64,000 nt of DNA, from NCBI RefSeq assembly GCF_051106095.1, contig NC_135786.1, positions 90,010,501 through 90,074,500 of the forward strand, in the 5' to 3' direction. The notes beneath the pieces are model-generated. The model was not told the origin of the DNA, searched no databases, and saw only the letters and a program-made list of their open reading frames with translations. This stretch comes from Pogona vitticeps (taxonomy: Eukaryota > Chordata > Lepidosauria > Squamata > Agamidae). The position numbers and the translations under genes are program-made. Below are positions 1 through 11,792 of this stretch, one piece after another. Each line of letters opens with the position of its first letter. Within the stretch, counting starts at the first letter, position 1.

Positions 1-113
1 CCAGAACAATTAAAAATACAAAACTAAGCATTTAAGCTTCTTCTAATGAACTAAAACATGTTCTTAAACTAACGATAAGTGCTCATTCACCTTTGCTGGC
101 AAGCAGTGTTTGG

Positions 114-461
114 TAAAATAAAGGTAAAAGTTCCCCTTGACAATTTTTGTCCAGTCGTGTTCAACTCTAGGGGGCAGTGCTCATCCCCATTTCCAAGCCA
201 TAGAGCCAGCGTTTGTCCGAAGACAATCTTCCGTGGTCACATGGCCAGTGCGACTTAAACACGGAACGCTGTTACCTTCCTACCAAGGTGGTCCCTATTT
301 ATCTACTTGCATTTGCATGCTTTCAAACCGCTAGGTTGGCAGGAACTGGGACCACGGAGGGGCGCTCACTCTGTCACGTGGATTCGATCTTACAGCTGCA
401 GATCTATAGACCTTACAGCACAGAGGCTTCTGCGGTTTAACCAGCAGTGCCACCACGCCCC
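114..461 (-). repeat. Sauria-type tRNA-derived SINE, copy 1
   Basis: The unit reads on the minus strand. It begins near 461 with a tRNA-like head containing a degenerate Pol III B box (around 390-400) and ends near 114 with a tail resembling the 3' end of Bov-B LINEs (the GTCGxACACGACT-like block near 150-165). Two more copies of the same 340-bp unit occur at 6.5 and 34.1 kb. Sauria SINEs are tRNA-derived squamate elements mobilised by Bov-B. The family name is from memory; the repeated unit is seen directly. Confidence 0.85.
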
Positions 462-620
462 TAGTGTTTGGTAGTAACTAGTTATAATAACTTTTTCCTT
501 GTAATTAGTTGTTTGCCATCATAACTAAAGTACCACTACATTATATCATGACTGTAACTTAGAGATAATTGTACTCCTTTTGTGATATAATGGTAAATGT
601 GTAGTTACTTATATACTTAC

Positions 621-760
621 AGGTCTCTAGTCTCTCTAAATGGTTTAGAAGGAATATCGCATGGTTTGAGTACTGACTCAAGCTGTGCCTGGTAATCCTG
701 TCCAGTGCTCTGCCGTAGGCATTGGAGCAATTTATAAAGTGGACAAGTGCATAGTGAATT
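621..760 (-). other. Possible internal coding exon of a host minus-strand gene
   Basis: On the minus strand this interval is open for 46 codons. It ends at a strong donor (T|GTAAGTATA at 621/620) and can start after an AG at 761-762, though the pyrimidine tract is poor. The peptide includes the run HYALVHFINCSNAY and looks protein-like, but I do not recognise the family. The orientation matches the minus-strand promoter proposed near 10.9 kb. A 140-bp open stretch can arise by chance, so this is weak. Confidence 0.2.
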
Positions 761-1332
761 CTATTACAAGTCTGCAGCTTGTAGCATTCAGGAATGAGTT
801 TGTTTATTTAAGGCACTAAGAAGTAATTATGTATTTATCTTTGAAAAATAGGAAATACTGTAAAGTGTTAGGTTTAAACTGTAACTATAAGAGTAACTAA
901 CCACCTTGGAGCTTTAAAAAGTAATTTTCAAAGCACAGGTGTGAAGATTAATGAATTAAATAAACAAAATTTACCTAGTTAAAAATAGTACAATTTTTTT
1001 TGTAGGGATAGACAATCCGGGTAACTGATTCACAAAGGGTGGCAGTTCGTGACCAGAAACAAAAAAGGATAAAATGAAACAGAGAAAGTAAAGATGAAGA
1101 GAAGGAAGAAAGCAAGGGTTTAACTTTTCTGGAAATGCAGAAGTGCATTGAATCACTTACTGCAAAGACTAGTACAGCTCTATGTCAAAAATAATGAAGA
1201 TTGTATTGAAAAAATAAATTTGAATACCTCCTTACAATACTATATTAAGGCTGGCTTCAATAAAGAATGTGACAGAAGCCTTGCCAACAGAGGCAAGTTT
1301 CCAACTGAACTCTCTCAGAACAGTATCAAATA

Positions 1333-2160
1333 AGACTCCCACGGCAGTGTACGTAACACTTTTATTGTGACATAACTTTTCATGGATTGGAGCTCACTTT
1401 GGCCAAAGAATTCTGGCAACATAATGTTTCTGGAAATTGGACAGTCATATTTGTTTATTACTTATAGATTAACTGCTAGCGAACATTAACAGTGCTCTTG
1501 TCACGTTCCTAGAGGATTCTGTAGGAAAAAGTCCAATAAGCCAGTCCAATGTCAGAAGTCCAGGAGATAAAAAAACAGATGCCAAATTGTCAAAGCCAAA
1601 ACACAAACCGTAGTCAGAAGTCAGAGTCCAAAAGCCAAGGGACAAGAGAACGAGGTTCAAGATAAGCAGAAGCATTGAGGCAAGCCAGGGAATTGACTTG
1701 TTACTTCCACGAGCTTCCAAGCCTCTGAGTACAAATTATATAGCAGCAACAATCACCTGATTCCTAGAAACATTCCATCCTGTTAAAACTCAGGTCTGGT
1801 CGACCTGATGTTCCTGTGAGAAGCATTCATGTGAGCCTCAGACCTCCATGTTGTGAGTCTCTGCCAAAGCTTATCTCTCACTCTGGCTAGTAGGGGAGGA
1901 GAATCTGGTGGTGATTCAGCTGTCTGTGATACTAATTGCCCAGCATTTTCCTGAGCTGTATTTAACCCCTCTGATTCCAGATCTTTGGCTGAACTCATGA
2001 CAGCTCTGCTGACACTCTTATATACCTCAACAAGAAGAACAAAAGCAAATAGAAAATAAAACTTTATGCTGCTCATTGTAGAAGATAAATTAATTTTAAA
2101 GTGTTGGCTACTGTGGAAAGTAAATATACAAACCTGAACAAAATCAGGTATCAACATTCA
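1333..2160 (-). mobile_element. Probable LTR fragment of an old LTR retroelement
   Basis: On the minus strand the segment has promoter-like order: a TATA-like TATATAA near 1740, then an AATAAA polyadenylation signal near 1362, followed by a short terminal stretch ending near 1333. That layout suits an LTR lying in reverse. No internal gag or pol is seen next to it, so it is treated as a solo or truncated fossil. The family is not identified and both boundaries are approximate. Confidence 0.35.
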
Positions 2161-2850
2161 GGATGACTGGAATAGGTGACTCAGAAATAAATCACAATAA
2201 GATGCATGCATAATCACCCGATTTATAAAAAGTTTGGATACATACTGGACAAGTTGAATACCTGAGGCTTCTCAAATAGTAAGTATTCTTCAGTAGTGAT
2301 GTTCTAATGCCAAGCCATCTGAAGCATTGCAGCGAAAAGAACATGCCTGTGTAACAATATGTTTTTAATGAAACAATTTAAAAGAGAAATTAGTGCCAAT
2401 CAATTACTGTAATAACTGTTCTTCAAAGCAACACAACAGAGTAGTGCAAGCACATAATTAACATTGGATTATACACATTGGTGATCTTTCAGAAGAGAGA
2501 ATAATAAAAAAGAAAACTAATATGAAGACAAGAAATGAGAACTAGAATTCAATTTATTAACCACATCTGAGTCAGAAGACTCTGAGTAACCTGTTCATGC
2601 AGTGGAATGCTGATTAAGAGATTGGTTGGTTTACTTGGCTGAAAGGGACAGTATGATCACAGCTGGGGCCTAATTCCATCAGTCTTAAAATGTTTCATTC
2701 TGAAAAATTCTCAAGGATACATAGCAGGCTAAGAAGAACTGAGCAAAGAGAATATTTTCACAACGGAAATGGAAATGAACAGTAGGTCCCTAAAAGGTCT
2801 GCACTGGTACTTGTGAAGGTTGCAGGTGACAAATACGTGGGTAGATAGTG
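2160..2850. other. AT-rich stretch with no recognised feature
   Basis: No long open frame, known repeat or RNA gene is recognised here. It is probably intronic or intergenic host DNA. Confidence 0.4.
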
Positions 2851-2855
2851 AGGTA

Positions 2856-3306
2856 CAGTGGTGTCTCGCATAACGAGCGCACAGTTTAATGACGAATCCA
2901 CATAGCGATGCGGATTTTGCGATTGAAAAACCAATCGCATTGCGATGTTTTAATAGGGTAAACATCGCATTGCGATTTATTTATTTGTTTGTTTTATTAA
3001 ATTTATATCCTGCCTATCTAGTCTTGTTAGGACCACTCTAGGCGGTCTTCGCATTGCGATGTTTTCCAACAGCTGATCAGCGGTTCCAAAATGGCCACCG
3101 GAAGAAGAAAATGGCCGCCCGCAGCATTTTCGCGCCGATTCCTCGCTTACTGGTGGTGATTCAGCTGTCTGTGAAACTCACTTAGTGGTGAGTTTTGTCC
3201 CCACAGGAACGCATTAAACAGAGTGTTTTTTGCCCCGTATAGCGACGTTTCGGGATAGCGATGATTTATCCGGAACGGATTATCGTCGCTATGCGGGGCA
3301 CCACTG
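2856..3306. mobile_element. pogo/Tigger-like MITE, copy A, carrying an internal insertion
   Basis: The ends read CAGTGGTGTCTCGC and GGGGCACCACTG, imperfect inverted repeats, with TA on the left (2854-2855). The same ends define copies at 23558, 54092 and 56089. The interior contains the CAAAATGGCC-type blocks typical of the family. A LINE-tail-like piece (about 2977-3047) and a 25-bp patch (3150-3174) interrupt it. It is non-coding and would depend on a pogo/Tigger-type transposase in trans. Confidence 0.8.
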
Positions 3307-3884
3307 TGCTAGCATTTGCAACAATGCTTAATTAATCAACAGGGCAGAATCTCAGGAAGGCAGCCAGGAACCCAAAAGAGACTGCTCAAAAGGATGAATG
3401 GACAACACAATCAAGGAAGAGATTCAGCGTAAAAAAGAGCAAATGGAACACAGTGGAATAACAAATCTAAAGCATGTGTCATCTCTGATTACTCAAGATC
3501 ATGGAGTGAGATAAGCCTAATGAAACTTGTTTGTTCACTGTGCTGCTATAGTGAATAAAAAGGACTGAATGTGAAAGGATGCTAATAAGAGAAATCACAT
3601 AAATCTTGGCAGTATATTCCTGTACATTGACAAAATGCTGGTTGCATAATGGAGCACACGCCAAGAAAAAAACTGGCACCTAAAAATTTGGCAGCAATTT
3701 GCTACCAAGACTTATGGTTTTTTTTCCTTACAGAAGCACAAACTGGCAATAGGATTTTATCAAAGTTAGGAATTATGATGAAGGATATTAAAAATAAAAT
3801 AGCAAGTGTTTATATAAATTTTGTTTTTTAAATCAAATTAAGACTGCACATTTAAAAACCTCACAGAAATGTGTATTTTCACAA

Positions 3885-4119
3885 TGGATCCACCAGAACT
3901 GACCACTAGAGGGGTGAGAGACTTATAAACAGTATTCTTGTTGTTGAAGAATACACAGCATGGTCTTTGTCTGCCTCTAGTGGTCAGTTCTGGTAACACA
4001 TGGTAAAAATATACATTTTGGGATCCCCCCCCCCTTTACCATTCGATGTATATGAATATTCCATGGTTTTCAGCACCGGGGGGGGGCTTTCAACCAATTT
4101 CCATGGATGTGGGGGTCCT
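3885..4119. mobile_element. Fragment of a second pogo-like MITE family (GTAGGACCCC-type ends)
   Basis: The right end is GTGGGGGTCCTA, the reverse of the CAGTAGGACCCC end seen at 63199. A 17-bp inverted pair, CCAGAACTGACCACTAG at 3893 and its complement near 3975-3995, forms a hairpin. The CAGTTCTGGTAA block recurs at about 47388, so this is a dispersed family. Boundaries are approximate. Confidence 0.5.
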
Positions 4120-4213
4120 AATATATAAAAGATTGTGAAGAGAGTAATCAAGTTCCCTGGAAAGATTACCACTGGAAAGGTACATACTCCTTCACAAAAC
4201 ATGTAACTGAGCT

Positions 4214-5571
<1,358 letters not shown>

Positions 5572-6239
5572 AGGGTGTGCTGATAAGTATTGAGCCTTTC
5601 CCAGAAAAAAATGAGCTAGGATGCTGTAACTGCCACACTATTCTACATATTTCCCCAAGAAGTCGATGCACTTGTGACATCTGTCCTGCAGCTTCTTAAA
5701 TCCCTGCAAATAAAATTCTTCCAACTGCTGGTGTAACCACTCATTTGCAGCATTAGTTGCCTCCAGAACACTCCCAAATCGTTGTCCCTTCAGGTGTTTG
5801 TTGAGTTTGGGGAACAGATAATAGTCAGAAGGAGCCAAATCAGGAGAATAGGGTGGATCACTTGAAAACCTAAGGACATCAGTTTTGCCATTGTTTCACT
5901 TCCAGTGTGTGACGAGGCTTTGTCATGCAACAGGATGACACCTTTGGAGAGCTTTCCTCAATGTTTTTCCTTGATGTTTTGCCTCAACTTGGTCAATAAA
6001 GCACAGTAATATTTTGCATCGATGGTTGAACCCTGTTGGAGGTAGTCCACCAGCAGAACTCCCTTCTTATCCCCAAAAAACTGTTCCCATTTACTTCTGC
6101 ACCGGCCTTTGCACTCGGAACTTCTTTGGCCTGGGGGAATCACTGTGTCTCCATTCCTTACAGTTCCTTTGTCTCAAGATCATAACAATAGATCCATGTC
6201 TCATCACCAGTTACCCGTTTGCCCAGGAAATCTGACTCA
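5572..6239 (-). pseudogene. mariner transposase fragment (DD34D type)
   Basis: Minus-strand translation shows mariner hallmarks in order: GDETWIYCYD near 6195-6220 (first catalytic Asp), KGVLLVDYLQQGSTI near 6030-6080, LLHDKASSHT near 5905-5940 (second Asp), and PPYSPDLAPSDYYLFP near 5810-5860 (third Asp). It ends with FLGKYVE and a stop at 5638. The right boundary at 5572 has a TIR-like GGTGTGCTGATAAG. The N-terminal DNA-binding half is missing beyond 6239 and the frame is broken, so it is a 5'-truncated dead copy. It abuts the L1 fragment on one side and a Tigger-like end on the other, giving a small nest of elements. Confidence 0.85.
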
Positions 6240-6254
6240 TTTCTTGCAAAATGT

Positions 6255-6332
6255 TCCATATCAACTTACGACCATTTCAAGTTACGACGATAATTTTGGA
6301 AGGGATTAAGTTCGTAAGTCGAGGCACCACTG
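6255..6332. mobile_element. Tigger-like MITE end fragment
   Basis: Only one end remains: CGAGGCACCACTG followed by TA at 6333-6334, preceded by the TTACGACxATTT-type subterminal repeats. Confidence 0.65.
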
Positions 6333-6533
6333 TACTGACTTTTGTATAATGCAAAATTAACTGGCCATTTGTGGGGGAAAATGAGAGGTATGTCTCAGAT
6401 AACAGTCCTATGGTGTTTTAAAATATTAACTTTATTTGACTAGCCCACTTAAAATGTCACAAAATCTTGTTGTTTTTGCTGATACAGACTGATGCTTCTC
6501 TGGGAGGTCTAAAAGTATTTGTTACTGTTCATG

Positions 6534-6871
6534 GGTAAAGGTTCCCCTTGACAATTTTTGTCCAGTCGTGTTCGACTCTAGGGGGCGGTGCTCATCCCGT
6601 TTCTAAACCATAGAGCCAGTGTTTTGTCCAAAGACAATCTTCCGTGGTCACATGGCCAGTGCGACTTAGACACGGAACGCTGTTACCTTCCCACCGAGGT
6701 GGTCCCTATTGATCTACTTGCATTTGCGTGCTTTCGAACTGCTAGGTTGGCGGGAGCTGGGACAAGCGACGGGCGCTCACTCCGTCGCGTGGATCTGATC
6801 TTACGACTGCTTGGTCTTCTCACCCTGCAGCACAGGCTTCTGCGGTTTAGCCCGCAGCGCCACCACGTCCC
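6534..6871 (-). repeat. Sauria-type SINE, copy 2
   Basis: Same unit and orientation as 114-461. The tRNA-like head is at 6871 and the Bov-B-like tail near 6534. It retains the GTGGCGCTGCGGGCTAAACC-type head better than copy 1. Confidence 0.87.
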
Positions 6872-7011
6872 ATGTGAAATCATGGATTACCTGCAACAGC
6901 TCTTTCTCTGTGTTTTGGCTGCCACTTCTTGGGTTAAACTTGGCTGTAGATACATAATCAAACTAATATGTATCTGCGTTTTGAGTTTTTAAAGAAATTC
7001 CATCCTAAATA

Positions 7012-7790
7012 AGTTTATTTATTTAAAATATTTTTAACCTTTCTCCTTGAAAAGGACCCGTCAGCTTACAAAAATTGAAATATAGTATTTAAGTAAATAA
7101 CAATGGGTACACAATACTAAAAAGGATCAATGAATACAATACGAAAAAACAAATGTACTGTAATACCAAAACACATTCAATGCAGTAAGGTAAAACAATC
7201 CATTTTTACAAAACCCACTCGGCAGCCATTTATTCAGCTAAAGCTGGCCTGAAGAGAAAGGTATACGAATATCCCCCCACAGGTGCAGATAATGAGGTTC
7301 CAGCCCTTTGGGGCCAGTCAGACCACTCACAATTTTGCCGCTGCCATGAGCTCCACAGAGCCTTCCTATGGCTTCGTTGCTCATGCTAGATTAAGACAGT
7401 CCTGGCAGAAGGCAGGATGACAAGCCTCTCTGCCAGGTCACAGAGTAGCTAATCCATCGTGAGCAACGGAGCCATAGGAAGACGAATACCCCCATCTCTA
7501 GTCTTCACCTGCTTGCAGAAGAACAGTAAAGATGGACAAGTCTAGCCTTCTGTGTGAGGGAGTTCCAGAGTCTGGTAGCAGCAACAGAGAAGATCATCTC
7601 CCATATACCCACCAAACACACATGTGAAGCTAGTGGGACCTAGAGAAAGGCCTTTTCTGATTATCTTAACACTTGAGCAGGCTCATAAAGGAAGATGCAG
7701 TCCTTGAGATGGCTTCGGCCCGAGCCTTTTAGGGCTTTATAGGTTAGAACTATCACTCTGAATTATTTATGATAGTGAGGAATTTCAGGT
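7012..7790 (-). repeat. L2/CR1-like LINE 3' region, old
   Basis: The left edge reads as a LINE tail in reverse (TTTATTTATTTAAAATA, then the CTTGAAAAGGACCC block that sits near L2-like tails). Towards 7500-7700 there is decayed sequence like that upstream of such tails (for example AAAAGGCCTTTCTCTAGGTCCCACTAG on the minus strand, in pieces). No intact frame remains. The family call is approximate. Confidence 0.5.
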
Positions 7791-8470
7791 TAAAACAAAT
7801 TGCTTGTTAAAACCAATAATAAAATGAGGGGAAATCAGCTAAATAAAACACACAATGATATAAATTAGGAAAGTAATGTTACGACATGGATTCTGAAATA
7901 AGACTCAGAATTACACAGTGGCATTGTATTCCCAGTTGCTGCTAGCTTTTCTGTTCTTCATAAAGGAAGGTGGGAAAAACATATTGCTCTGTGATCATGT
8001 AGTAAAATAACTCAAGTACATACAGTATATGAGAAATGGGACAGGAAAGTCAACATGCGTGCCCTCTTCTGACCCATAACTCCTGATCATCCTTCATTCC
8101 AATTTTAGTCACAATAACTACCTGATCCCTGCAAATGGCTCAGAATCAATGCCCTGAGCATAGATTGTTGCATTTATGAGACCAGAAACCAGTACATGAT
8201 TCATTTTGGAAATATGCAAACAATAAACTGTTTTTATTTAATTATTTAACTGGGACTTTTCTCCTCAATTATTTAAATCAAGAATTAAACCAATCTACCA
8301 TGACAAAAATTGTATTTTAATTGGCTCTTGAAAACAAAAGAAAATATTGTCAGCCAAGGATATGCAGGAAAGTACAACAGAAAACATTTCTATTGAAATT
8401 CTGAAAAAACAGATGTGTAACTTGGGGGTGCTCACCTTAGTTACATCTCAGCTAGGTTATTGTAACACAT
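7790..8470. other. No recognised feature
   Basis: AT-rich DNA without a supported exon, repeat or RNA gene. Confidence 0.4.
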
Positions 8471-8474
8471 TTGT

Positions 8475-9515
8475 ACATGGAGCTGCCTCTGGATATGGAA
8501 ACTTCAGTGGATCCAAAATGTGACAGACAGATCACTGACTGGGACTGGTTACAAGAATCACATAACCACCCACCATCCATTACAGCAGCTCCACTGGCTG
8601 CCAATCCATTAATGGGCACAATTCAAAGTGCTGGTCCTAACCTATGTCAGTAAGAAATAACACACTTAGACAAGTTATCCTGGCACAGAGAGCTTTATTA
8701 GAAGTAATATCTAAACAGCTTTTTGCAAGTAGAAAGAGAGAGACCCAATGCGACAGATCCTCCAGGACTCTGTAACAAAGCCCCCCCTTGATACATATAA
8801 GACTACACTTTATATAAAGTTGGTGAAGACTTATTTGCGCCTTCATCATTCTGTAGTTCTTCCTTTTTCTTCATTGGATTGGATCAGCATCAAATATCTA
8901 AAAATATCATTTGAAAAAAATCATCTTTTACTTCTCAATAACTCCCTCTTTTCTTAAATAATTCTGTCAACTTCAGCAAGAACCATCTGGATGATTCTGC
9001 TGACAATGTCTGCTCTTCTTAAACCAAAGTTTGGGCCTTATCCTTATTCCTTGCAATTCAGAAGATTCTCTTACCTATAAAGCCCTAAACTATCTCAGTT
9101 TGGGCCCAAGCTATCTCAGTGACCACATCTCCCATTATGAACATACTTGTGTATTAAGATAACCAAGAGAGGCCTTTCTCTTAGTCCCACCACTTTCACA
9201 GGTATGTTTAGTAAAGACACAGGAGAGGGCTGCTTTCAGACTCCCTCCCACAGAAGGCCAAACTGGCCCCATCTTTGCTGTTCTTCCACAAACTTTCACT
9301 AAGAGACTGGCTGCCTGAGTGAAGTTTTTAAATGGACAGTTGTACCTTGCTGCTTTGAATGTGTTTTTGGTATTGCTTTTGATTATTTCTTAGAATGGTA
9401 TCTGCTTGATCCTTTTTAGTATTTGTATACTTATTGTTTTAGCATTAAATACACTCTTTTAATTATGTAAGCTGCCTTGAGTCCTTTTTAAAAAGGCAGG
9501 GTAAACAAACTTTTT
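8475..9515 (+). mobile_element. L2-like LINE 3' portion interrupted by an LTR-like insertion
   Basis: The plus-strand text runs from a decayed reverse-transcriptase C-terminal region (CACTGGCTGCCAATCCATTA near 8595) through CTATAAAGCCCTAAAC (9074) to the 3' tail near 9470-9515 (TAAGCTGCCTTGAGTCC and AGGCAGGGTAAAC). These blocks match the other L2-like copy at 58.3-59.1 kb. The stretch 8644-9070 is foreign and splits the copy. It is dead. Confidence 0.7.
8644..9070 (-). mobile_element. Solo LTR-like insertion
   Basis: It splits the L2-like copy and is bracketed by the short direct repeat ACCTAT (about 8639-8644 and 9071-9076). On the minus strand it contains a TATATAAAG promoter-like box near 8815 and an AATAAAGCTC polyadenylation signal near 8695, in LTR order. 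No internal genes are present. This is a fossil solo LTR of unknown family; the ends do not show an obvious TG...CA, so the exact edges are uncertain. Confidence 0.5.
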
Positions 9516-10110
9516 TTATTTTAATTTGTGAACTCAGGGGACTATTGTTATTTCTCCACTAATTCTAAATTATGTTTATCTTTGACATATATTTCATTTG
9601 GATCAGAACAAAGTGGACTGCTTTGCTGTCTGCTTGTAATCACTGGCATAGAACAGACACTTCCGTGCACTACTCAGTAAATGACAGACTGGGGAGGAAA
9701 CTATAATTTAATGTTCTTTTTGAGTATGTTAGACTTGAAGCTGAACCCCAAATCACCATGGTGTAGAAGCTGGTAATAAGTTAGAAGTTTTTAGAGTGGA
9801 AAAAAACATGTAGGTCAATGTCTCTACTAAGAGGGTTTTAAAGTTAAAAGCAGCATTTCACACCAATATTTGAGAAGTCTAGAAACAGAGGAAGGGGTAC
9901 AGCACAGAAAGATCAGAATGCAACTTAGGGAGGTAAGCATGTGAAGGCTGCATTTTCTTCAAGAAACCAGAAGGGTTCAACTCCTTTTTATGACTGCCCT
10001 GCACTTCTGAACATGGCTGTATCATAGAGGACTTTGAATTGTCTATTCAAACAATTAAACAAACACCTATAATTTGGCTCCAATTTGTGTTACATAACCA
10101 TAAAGACCTA
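9516..10110. other. No recognised feature
   Basis: Nothing supported beyond scattered short AT-rich sequence. Confidence 0.35.
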
Positions 10111-10113
10111 CTC

Positions 10114-10236
10114 TAGTTTCTAAATCTGGGCTGAGAACTGTAGTCCTCCAGATAGTTTTGGACTGCAATTCTGAGGGTGACTGCAGGCCAGAAATACCTG
10201 GAGGGCCACAGCTACCCATCATCCCTGATCTAAACG
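10114..10236. mobile_element. Decayed hAT-type MITE
   Basis: Contains blocks typical of the GGACTACAATTCC / CTGGAGGGCCACAG class of short hAT-derived elements. Similar blocks occur in better copies at 36040 and 41128. No clean target duplication remains. Confidence 0.4.
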
Positions 10237-10329
10237 TTTCTACAACTGGGTGATACAGACAGCTTATTTGGGCGTTACATTTAAATCTCTTTTATTATCT
10301 ATCCCCTGAGAACTGGCCCTCGAACCCAG

Positions 10330-11190
10330 CTTTACAGCCTGGGACATCATCCCCGCAGTTTGCTTCTCAATTCCTCACTTTCGGCACTTCGGGAATGGAA
10401 TTGGCAAGAAAACAGACAACGGGAAATGAGGGCAGCAAGCAACAAGTCACTTCGTTACATCTCCGAGGCACTTCAGGACAATCCTAACGATGACTCAGCA
10501 GCGGGCAATACCCACCCCGAGACGCTCTTTCATACGTATTTCTCGGCTGCGTGATCGTCTACTTGGGTTTTTTGCACGCCTGACAACACTCCAGACCCCC
10601 ACGAGAGAAAGAGCTCACTAACTTGTTTACAGTTACTAGCCGTTAGTCCTCCGCGTTTCCCACAGTGGGGAGCGCTCCCTCCCTCCTCTTCCCTCAGACT
10701 CGGGGAGCGTTCCCAAGGAGGAGTCGCGGCGGTGGCCATTTTCTCCCACGCTTCCCAACCGCTCGTGGGAGCAGGAGACCCTGAGGCGGGCCTATGGGAG
10801 AGGCCAGGTCCGTCTCTAGGGCTCAGAAAGGACGTTTCAGAAAGGGAAGGGAAGGCGCCCTAGCTGTTGTTTAACACCCAGCCCCGAAACTCGTCGGCCT
10901 TACCTCGGTTTCGTTCCCCCCTCCTTTTCCCGGATATGGCTTCCCTACCCAAGCCGAGACGAAGCCAGCGGGGAGTGGCTAAATGGCCGCGGCCTCCGGG
11001 CGCTTTCTTTCCCCTCGCGCGGTGCACATGTGGCTCCTTCGTGACGGCAGGACTTGAGGAGAAAAGGGGATGATGCGTGTAGCGTTCCCCCGTGTTAGCT
11101 GTCTGCTCGCATCAACCTGTCGCTTGGTACCTTCACTAAGCTCAAGGGGTGAAGCTTTAGGGCCATGTAGCGCCTGAGACCGCGGAGCAT
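10330..11190. promoter_or_regulatory. CpG-island promoter region of a host gene
   Basis: GC content and CpG density rise sharply compared with the AT-rich surroundings. There are CCAT-core, YY1-like sites (GTGGCCATTTTCT at about 10733 and AAATGGCCGCGG at about 10980), as is common at housekeeping-type promoters without a TATA box. A strong minus-strand splice donor lies inside the island. The giant transposon begins only about 0.4 kb to the right. Confidence 0.65.
10904..11060 (-). other. Candidate first exon (5' UTR) of a minus-strand host gene
   Basis: On the minus strand a GC-rich stretch ends at a near-consensus donor (ACCGAG|GTAAGG at 10904/10903), and the presumed transcription start lies in the island to the right. 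No clear coding start is visible, so it may be untranslated. The gene cannot be named from this window. Orientation agrees with the weak exon candidate at 621-760. Confidence 0.35.
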
Positions 11191-11404
11191 GAGGGTATAT
11201 GAAAATGGTAGCACGTGTGCACACTCTCCTACTTTTAAAAAATCGCATAGTCATGCGTTTGTTCTCCCCCCGCCCCATGCTAGGGAGCTTTTGTCTACAC
11301 AGAGGAACTCAAAACGTGCCCCGTTCTGCTTGCTGGCTGAAATGGCACAGCCCAGGACGAGATGTAACAATTGGATATCTTAATCCCAGCGGTTCTTAAC
11401 GCTG

Positions 11405-11577
11405 CCAGCTGACACTTTTCGCATTGTAGTGCAAGACACTATTCTGGGCAGTTTACAGCAAGATAAACAACCATCAAGTTTAAAAATACATAACAAAAAC
11501 ACAAGATGCATAGATTAGAACTTACAATCAGGCCCATGAGGCTATTGGCAAATCAAGGTGGATAGCTGAGAAAGGCC
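11405..11577 (-). repeat. Older LINE-like repeat, left part, split by the giant transposon
   Basis: This LINE 3'-region-like text (GGGCAGTTTACAGCAAGATA near 11440) breaks off at the transposon target site and resumes at 33758. Reading GCTGAGAAAGGCCTCTCTG directly into GAGTTTTTAGGCACCT gives a continuous repeat-like sequence, so this is the pre-insertion host site. Confidence 0.6.
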
Positions 11578-11587
11578 TCTCTGAAAA
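11578..11587. repeat. 10-bp target-site duplication, left copy
   Basis: TCTCTGAAAA, identical to 33748-33757. A direct repeat of 9-10 bp immediately outside inverted termini is typical of MULE/NOF-type transposition. Confidence 0.9.
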
Positions 11588-11688
11588 CGAGGCTGAAGTT
11601 AGCTTCTTATTCGGCCAGCTTCTTATTCACTTCTTATTCGACATCCAGCTTCTTATTCACTTCTTATTCGTGTCCCAGCTTCTTATTC
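11588..11688. repeat. Left terminal motif cluster
   Basis: After the outermost 13 bases come six copies of a short motif: AGCTTCTTATTC at 11601, 11617, 11647 and 11677, and ACTTCTTATTC at 11629 and 11659. The mirror cluster is at the right end. Such closely spaced subterminal motifs are plausible transposase binding sites (inference). Confidence 0.9.
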
Positions 11689-11792
11689 AGAACATGTTGT
11701 ATTTAAACCATTAAACCAAGTTGGATCACTCAAATATCAGGGTATTAATAATAAATCATAACTCTAACACAAATTACAATAGTATTTTGCCT
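11689..11792. repeat. Unique arm spacer, left
   Basis: About 105 bp of AT-rich sequence between the motif cluster and the tandem array. By eye it is identical to the reverse complement of 33557-33645, which extends the perfect inverted repeat inward from the termini. Confidence 0.85.
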
